Below are positions 61,760 to 64,000 of a DNA stretch of 64,000 nt, piece by piece. The notes beneath the pieces were generated by a model. The model worked only from the letters and a program-made list of their open reading frames with translations. It had not been told where the DNA came from and did not search any database. The position numbers and the translations under genes were made by a program. The DNA is taken from NCBI RefSeq assembly GCF_009674775.1, contig NZ_WKKE01000006.1, positions 124,001 to 188,000 of the forward strand. Reading direction: 5' to 3'. This DNA comes from Flavobacterium sp. LC2016-23 (GTDB lineage: Bacteria; Bacteroidota; Bacteroidia; Flavobacteriales; Flavobacteriaceae). Position 1 is the first letter of the stretch. The number at the start of each line of letters is the position of its first letter.

Positions 61760-61799
61760 TTTTCGAAAACGTTTTAGGTGTTTTCGAAAACGTTTTCGA
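61760..61799. promoter_or_regulatory. Two tandem LacI-type operators
   Basis: TTTTCGAAAACGTTTTA (61760-61776) and TTTTCGAAAACGTTTTCGA (61781-61799) are 21 bases apart, two turns of the helix. The second is a perfect CGAAAACGTTTTCG palindrome. TAATTTCG (61801-61808) follows as a possible -7 element, about 70 bases before the receptor ATG. Confidence 0.85.
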
Positions 61800-61879
61800 T
61801 TGTAATTTCGTAGTCAGGTTTTAATTAGTTAGTAAGTTTACACTAACAAGTATAAATTTTACTAACCAAACCAAAAAAA

Positions 61880-64000
61880 ATGAAACTCATCAACTCGTAT
61901 GCAGGCCGACTATTTTTAATGTTGTGCCTAATTTCTGTACCAAACCACTTGTTTGCACAGGAGAAAAATACTATTTCCGGAAAAGTGTTCGACGAAAGCG
62001 GACAGACTGTGCCCGGAGCCAATGTATCCTTAACAGGAGCCGATCAGACTGTGACTACCGACGTAAACGGAACCTATTTGTTTTCGAATGTTGCTGCCGG
62101 AACATATACGATTTCAGCAACAAATGTCGGCTATAAAAGCTTCACGAAAAAAGTTACTGTAAAAGAAGGAGAAGCAGTAGTTGAAAATTTGTTTTTAGAA
62201 ACAGAATCGCAAAACTTAAAAGAAGTAGTGGTAACGGGTTCATCCAGTCCCAGATCGAAGCTCGAATCGAGTGTGGCGATTACTTCGATGGGAGCGAAAG
62301 CCATTGAAGACAGGGCTCCGGCAAGTACGGCAGCTTTACTTCAGACCATTCCCGGATTTGTGGTGGAAGCCTCAGGAGGTGAAATCGGAAACAACCTTTT
62401 TGCAAGGGGAATTCCATCTGCCGGAGCGTATGAATATGTACAAATCCAGGAAGACGGATTGCCTGTTTTTGAAGATGGTGCTTTGCAATTTGCCAACGCG
62501 GATACTTTTTACAGACTGGATGAAACGGTGAGTAAAATGGAAGCGGTTCGTGGAGGATCTGCCTCAATTTTTGCCAACAATGCGCCTGGTGGAATCATCA
62601 ATTTTATTTCTAAAACAGGGCAAAATGATTTTCAGGGAAAAGCAAAGTTTTCTACCTCAGATTACGGAATGTTCAGAACCGATCTTAATCTGTCTGGGGC
62701 TTTAATTCAGGACAAATTATTTTTTAATATCGGTGGTTTTTACAGAGCCGATAATGGAGTGAGAAATACCGGATTTACAGCCAATAAAGGAGGTCAGATC
62801 AAAGGAAACCTAACCTATAAATTTGACGATGGCGATTATTTAAGAGTGAACTTCAAGCACCTTGACGACAGAAATACTTTTTACCTGCCCATTCCATTAA
62901 AAAGCAATAACGGAAAAATCGAAGGTATCGATGGTTTTAATCCAAATTATGGAACTTTGACTTCTGTGAATTTCAGTCATCTGAACGTGCCTCAGTATGG
63001 CGGCGGAACTTTTAGTGCCGATTTAGAAGATGGTTCACATCCGGTAATCAACTCTGTCGGAGCGGAATTCAAAAAGAAAATATCGGATAAAGTAACTTTT
63101 AAAAATGCCTTTAAACAAACGGCTATCGATTTGAATTATAATGCCATTTTTCCAAATGGAGGTCCGTGGACACAAGATGCCTATGCCACAGGAGTTCAGA
63201 ATACAACTGCATCCAATCTGAATTTTACGTATGTAGACAATGGAGCAGCTGTTGATCCAAACGCATTAATCATGAGAGCCGATCATTGGTACATTCATAA
63301 AAAAATGAACAATTTCGCGAATAATTTCTCTTTTGCTTTTGATTTAGATCCTGTAAAACTGACCGCCGGATATTATTATTCGAACTGGAAATCAAACCAA
63401 TACTGGAACTGGAATTCGTATCTGGTTGGCGTTTCAGACAATCCGAGATTGTTAAATGTAGAAGACAAAACTACGGGAGTAAACCATACCTGGAACGGAG
63501 TGGAAAGAATCACCTGGCTGGAAAGAGATGCACAAACGAAAGGCGTACTGAATGATATTTATGCGGATGCTGAAATTAAAGCAACCGAAAATCTGACTTT
63601 TAATGCCGGGGTACGATACAATAAAGACAAGTATTCCGGATACAGGGACAATGCCCGTTTTTTTGCAGAGAATTTGGGAGTGCTGGATAACAATACTGCC
63701 GATGATGCGGTTACCACCGTAAAAGGAAACCCTTATACCTATTGGAGATATGATGTAAGCGAATTGTCTTATACAGGTGCTGCAAATTACAAATTCAATG
63801 ATAATATGGCTTCTTACGTTCGTTACAGCCATGGTTTCAGATCTCCGATTGAAGAATCGTTTTATGACAACGCAGCTGATTTAAGCAAGCTTGAAAATAC
63901 AAAAGTGAATCAGTTGGAATTAGGGTACAAATATTCCGGTTCGTTCTTCTCTGTGAATGCCAACGTATTTCACATGAATCTGAAAAATGTTGCTTTTACG
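61880..64000 (+). CDS. TonB-dependent receptor with carboxypeptidase-like domain, 3' end missing
   Basis: 707 codons are visible and the frame is open to the last base. A signal peptide (FLMLCLISVPNHLFAQ) precedes a carboxypeptidase-regulatory-like domain (NTISGKVFDESGQTVPGANV, GTYLFSNVAAGTYTISATNV), then the plug (KEVVVTGSSSPRSKLESSVA; EAVRGGSASIFANNAPGGII) and a beta barrel. It is not of SusC type: no SusD-like motif is expected and the plug resembles FecA/CirA-type receptors. The LacI-type regulator upstream suggests a sugar or oligosaccharide ligand. Confidence 0.92.
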   Translation, partial: MKLINSYAGRLFLMLCLISVPNHLFAQEKNTISGKVFDESGQTVPGANVSLTGADQTVTTDVNGTYLFSNVAAGTYTISATNVGYKSFTKKVTVKEGEAVVENLFLETESQNLKEVVVTGSSSPRSKLESSVAITSMGAKAIEDRAPASTAALLQTIPGFVVEASGGEIGNNLFARGIPSAGAYEYVQIQEDGLPVFEDGALQFANADTFYRLDETVSKMEAVRGGSASIFANNAPGGIINFISKTGQNDFQGKAKFSTSDYGMFRTDLNLSGALIQDKLFFNIGGFYRADNGVRNTGFTANKGGQIKGNLTYKFDDGDYLRVNFKHLDDRNTFYLPIPLKSNNGKIEGIDGFNPNYGTLTSVNFSHLNVPQYGGGTFSADLEDGSHPVINSVGAEFKKKISDKVTFKNAFKQTAIDLNYNAIFPNGGPWTQDAYATGVQNTTASNLNFTYVDNGAAVDPNALIMRADHWYIHKKMNNFANNFSFAFDLDPVKLTAGYYYSNWKSNQYWNWNSYLVGVSDNPRLLNVEDKTTGVNHTWNGVERITWLERDAQTKGVLNDIYADAEIKATENLTFNAGVRYNKDKYSGYRDNARFFAENLGVLDNNTADDAVTTVKGNPYTYWRYDVSELSYTGAANYKFNDNMASYVRYSHGFRSPIEESFYDNAADLSKLENTKVNQLELGYKYSGSFFSVNANVFHMNLKNVAFT

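Overview
The window comes from an AT-rich Bacteroidota genome, most likely a Flavobacterium. The pointers are a SusC/SusD pair, a one-protein hybrid two-component system beside a family 31 glycosidase, lipoproteins with a Cys after a short Leu/Ser-rich signal, TAnnTTTG-type -7 promoter boxes, Rhs debris and the short palindromic intergenic repeats typical of that genus. I see no rRNA, tRNA, CRISPR array or intact insertion sequence.

Layout. 0-4.3 kb: 3' part of a SusC-type receptor plus SusD. 4.4-13.9 kb: a stress- or conflict-like island with a PD-(D/E)xK protein related to type I restriction R subunits, a run vWA lipoprotein / membrane coiled-coil protein / TerB-like / excalibur / DUF4236 / 52-aa secreted peptide, a TPR histidine kinase with its response regulator, and a membrane-anchored unknown. 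Three promoters here share one architecture: a palindrome TTAYGG-N4-CCRTAA, exactly 21 bp, then TAnnTTTG. That looks like the regulon of the local kinase/regulator pair. 13.8-14.1 kb: an 86-bp direct repeat flanks the last codons of a lost PP2C phosphatase gene. 14-20 kb: small stress-type genes (SDR, SpoIIAA-like, receiver, acidic protein, TauE/DUF1634). 20-31 kb: thiolase, an immunity-like patch with gene fragments, HxlR/NmrA divergent pair, MscS channel, a 220-bp nested inverted repeat, Crp/RidA with a CRP-like site, and an AAA ATPase. 31-34 kb: two thioredoxin-fold proteins, SnoaL-like protein, second Crp-type regulator. 34-42.7 kb: hybrid two-component system, GH31 glycosidase, secreted esterase.

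42.7-47.6 kb is a tightly packed minus-strand unit KaiC - KaiB - KaiB - PAS histidine kinase - receiver - AraC regulator, with TAATG and GTG overlaps, a clear -7 box and no kaiA. 48-50.5 kb: PepSY-like protein followed by a heptanucleotide repeat array inside its transcript, and a membrane glycosyltransferase. 50.8-56 kb is an extracytoplasmic flavin electron-transfer operon: secreted ankyrin protein, DUF2271 protein with a candidate flavinylation site (TGAS), PepSY-flavodoxin-reductase fusion, and the flavin transferase ApbE. 56-60.4 kb is an Rhs/toxin-immunity graveyard with a 26-bp perfect inverted repeat and duplicated upstream segments. 60.5-64 kb: LacI-type regulator, two tandem CGAAAACGTTTTCG-like operators, and a TonB-dependent receptor that runs off the window.

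The best candidates for something undescribed are the Kai-two-component cluster, the three-promoter regulon with its island, and the DUF2271/ankyrin flavinylation operon. All functions are read from sequence motifs alone.
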